A stretch of 64,000 nucleotides of DNA from CAVWUA01 sp963758025. Lineage in GTDB: Bacteria; Planctomycetota; Planctomycetia; Isosphaerales; Isosphaeraceae. Numbering within the stretch: the stretch's first letter is position 1; every line of letters starts with the position of its first letter. The stretch lies in NCBI GenBank assembly GCA_963758025.1, contig CAVWUA010000002.1:62001-126000 (forward strand). Reading direction: 5' to 3'. A model generated the notes under the pieces. That model ran no database searches. It saw only the letters and a program-made list of their open reading frames with translations, and had not been told where the DNA came from. Shown here one piece after another: positions 63,824-64,000 of this stretch. A program made the position numbers and the translations under genes.

Positions 63824-64000
63824 TCAGTTGGGGAATCCCCGTGGCCCGCCTGGACCACCGACTCCCGGACCACCGCCTCCAGGGCCACGACCTCGCACGC
63901 GATGTTCCTGATGACAGGACATGCAGGAACCGGCCAACTCGCCGTGGATCGCCACCGCGGCTTCCTTGTCCCCGGCCTGAACCGCCTTATCCAGTTCGTC
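63824..64000 (-). CDS. c-type cytochrome-like protein, C-terminal end (5' part outside window)
   Basis: 58 codons to the stop at 63824: DELDKAVQAGDKEAAVAIHG then SCMSCHQEHRVRGRG and a Gly/Pro-rich tail. CMSCH is a haem c attachment motif (CxxCH) near the C-terminus, preceded by an amphipathic helix, as in cytochrome c'-like proteins. The N-terminus and any signal peptide lie beyond the right edge. Periplasmic electron carrier or sensor role inferred. Confidence 0.6.
   Translation of the reverse strand, partial: DELDKAVQAGDKEAAVAIHGELAGSCMSCHQEHRVRGRGPGGGGPGVGGPGGPRGFPN

Overview
The window looks like a chromosomal segment of a planctomycete (Planctomycetota, probably an Isosphaeraceae- or Gemmataceae-like lineage). 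The evidence is very high GC, a DUF1559 prepilin-like protein, PEP-CTERM signals, a sigma factor translationally coupled to a Ser/Thr kinase-WD40 protein, CHAT and nSTAND-WD40 proteins, and dense palindromic repeats with IS110, IS4, IS66, IS91, IS701-like and RAYT remnants. This assignment is inference from gene content only.

Layout. 1-3.5 kb: an ABC exporter pair, a secreted Pro/Gly-rich protein and the glutamine amidotransferase TrpG/PabA. 3.9-18.6 kb: a mobile-element-riddled region that I read as a decayed integron. Small unrelated genes are bounded by GTTAGGC/GCCTAAC core sites. Four lie on the minus strand (5.6-8.6 kb) and three on the plus strand (15.7-18.5 kb). Two N-terminal stubs of an integron-integrase-like gene lie between them, truncated by palindromic repeats. 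IS66, an IS91-tyrosine recombinase pair, IS110 fragments and at least three families of palindromic repeats are inserted in or next to the core sites. 18.7-24.4 kb: an IS4 element with a clean target duplication, a beta-helix protein and a MACPF-phage-collar protein. 24.5-28 kb: a VOC protein and an ADP-forming acyl-CoA synthetase/GNAT fusion. 28-32.1 kb: a broken lipase-CHAT (caspase-like) giant gene, then tRNA-Gln and transposase wreckage to 35.2 kb. 35.3-40 kb: a sigma factor and a kinase-WD40 gene split by an IS4-like element whose removal restores the reading frame. 41-44.6 kb: flippase, polyprenyl-phosphate glycosyltransferase and multipass GT-C-like protein, all with frameshifts. 45-52.3 kb: a SIR2 protein, a degenerate SIR2 paralogue and a giant nSTAND NTPase-WD40 gene, a candidate NAD-depleting conflict/defence module. 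52.4-60.9 kb: a type II secretion/pseudopilus operon on the minus strand with one GspE and three GspF paralogues. 61-64 kb: a HAD-HerA-like ATPase fusion, a small unknown protein, a Mug/TDG-type DNA glycosylase and the end of a CxxCH haem protein.

Many genes between 9 and 52 kb carry single-base frameshifts, mostly in G/C runs, while neighbours such as the SIR2 gene and the acyl-CoA synthetase are intact. Some of the breaks may be sequencing error rather than decay. Where a gene is broken I give the whole span or the pieces and say so.
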